Of a DNA stretch of 6,071 bases, positions 5,423 to 6,071 are shown piece after piece (positions within the stretch are counted from its first letter, which is position 1; each line of letters starts with the position of its first letter). Both the position numbers and the translations under genes were made by a program. Location of the stretch: NCBI GenBank assembly GCA_944381225.1, contig CALWKJ010000060.1:1-6071 (forward strand), read 5' to 3'. The notes beneath the pieces are model-generated. The model did not search any database. It saw only the letters and a program-made list of their open reading frames with translations, and was not told the DNA's origin. This DNA comes from an uncultured Clostridia bacterium (GTDB taxonomy: Bacteria; Bacillota; Clostridia; Christensenellales; UBA1242).

Positions 5423-6071
5423 TTTCCCCGCACTTCTTCTTTTTTAAATTTTTAAAGAGGCTCTGCTATATCTTCGGCAACCGTTGAATATTTCTTCTGA
5501 TTCCCTGTCGCAACAACAACTGTATTTGCAGGAAGTTTTAACCCTTTTCCGGTTTCAACCAACTTATTTAAAACAAGTGTATACACAAATGATTGAGCAG
5601 TTAGTTTAATATTTAAAAGGTCATCAAGCATAATAACAACTTTCCCTTTTGCTGTTTTTGAACGCTCGTAAGTTGTGTCAGCAAGTTTAAAAAGATTTTA
5701 AATATTTTCCACAATAAGTTTTCTTTCTTCTTCTGTTGCACAATTCATAAGCACTTGTTTTGCAAAATCTGTTTGAATAGCCTGACCTGTTTGCAAATTC
5801 ACTGAACCAACATTTTTCTTTTAATAACCTCTGTATCCGTCATTATTCTATGAGCATGAGCTGGAGTTTTATATGATTTAATTTTGCAAGTAGTGACTTG
5901 CGAATTCTTGACTATGCTTGAAATTCTTTTTCATCTTTTTGTATAACAGTGAAAGTACGAGACAGAGAACGAACAAACGCTTCTTGCAAAAAGCCATTTC
6001 CGTCAAAATTAAAGTTTTCATCATTTTTATATTCTTCGTTTCCGTTTCCACTATCAATTTCGTTATAAAGG
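5419..6071 (-). pseudogene. Decayed duplicate of the DUF6273-like/MoxR ATPase gene (continues past the window)
   Basis: Minus-strand translation follows the intact ATPase in pieces. From the right edge, LYNEID..GNGN..GFLQEA..DEKEF matches residues ~302-352. A TAG (5912-5914) and a frameshift near there follow, then KTPAHAHRIMTDTEVI (~370-385). A deletion then removes about 45 residues, including all of Walker A, and shifts the frame. GSxNLQTGQ through AEPL (~432-549) follows, with CAA changed to TAA at 5698-5700 in LIVENI*NL. After AEPL a second deletion removes about 210 residues, including the arginine finger, sensor 2 and most of the helical C-terminus. It joins, through another TAA, to KFKKEEVRGK, the equivalent of the last residues of the intact protein. 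It cannot make a working ATPase. Gene order and ATGA junction show that it arose by tandem duplication of the ATPase-small gene pair. Confidence 0.88.
5484..5588. repeat. 105-bp perfect repeat, copy in the pseudogene
   Basis: Exact match to 3581-3685 in the intact gene, with no silent differences. The adjoining sequence has several substitutions per 30 bp, as expected for a decaying copy. This suggests recent gene conversion between the two copies. Confidence 0.85.

Noticed and set aside
3581..5588. The paired 105-bp repeats as template and variable regions of a diversity-generating retroelement
   Set aside because: No reverse transcriptase is present, the block is identical with no adenine-specific changes, and it encodes the ATPase core and not the DUF6273-like part.
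1..6071. CRISPR array, transposase or insertion-sequence ends
   Set aside because: There are no regularly spaced repeats, and no transposase frame or terminal inverted repeat pair with target duplication is visible.

Overview
The window is strongly AT-rich and carries good AGGAG-type ribosome binding sites. It uses TGG for Trp and TAA/TGA as ordinary stops, so the standard bacterial code applies. The large serine recombinase tail, the DUF6273-type domain and the codon usage point to a low-GC Bacillota (Clostridia-like, possibly a gut lineage). That assignment is an inference, since no taxonomic marker is present.

Left end (1-633): a mobile-element boundary. The 3' end of a large serine recombinase gene enters from beyond base 1. 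Its last ~30 codons read through a 49-bp sequence that recurs exactly 178 bp downstream. The second copy directly continues the 3' end of a tRNA-type gene (T arm, acceptor strand, CCA) that has no 5' half. Each copy contains a rho-independent terminator. The DNA between them is packed with short, mutually exclusive inverted repeats. This looks like one or more attachment-site junctions. Bases 634-778 are AT-rich, and I see no gene there.

Centre (779-5251): a complete minus-strand operon. A promoter (5223-5251) reads into a 772-aa protein that joins two halves of a DUF6273-like domain to a MoxR-type AAA+ ATPase. Next comes a 127-aa protein, translationally coupled by an ATGA overlap, that looks like an AAA+ fragment without a P-loop. 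The last gene encodes a 530-aa protein with a DUF2201-type zinc-peptidase-like domain, a long Gln-rich linker and a VWA-like domain with an intact MIDAS. A strong terminator (779-815) closes the operon. The MoxR ATPase most likely remodels or loads a target together with its VWA partner; the DUF6273-like region would recognise a ligand or client, and the HExxH domain could be an effector or a client-binding site. The pair is of a known kind. The DUF6273-like fusion, its reversed half order and the coupled P-loop-less AAA-like protein are the unusual parts.

Right end (5343-6071): a decayed tandem duplicate of the ATPase gene and the start of the small gene. It has stops, frameshifts and two internal deletions, one of which removed Walker A, and it ends at its own terminator. 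It runs off the window. One 105-bp block in it is identical to the intact gene, against visibly diverged flanks.
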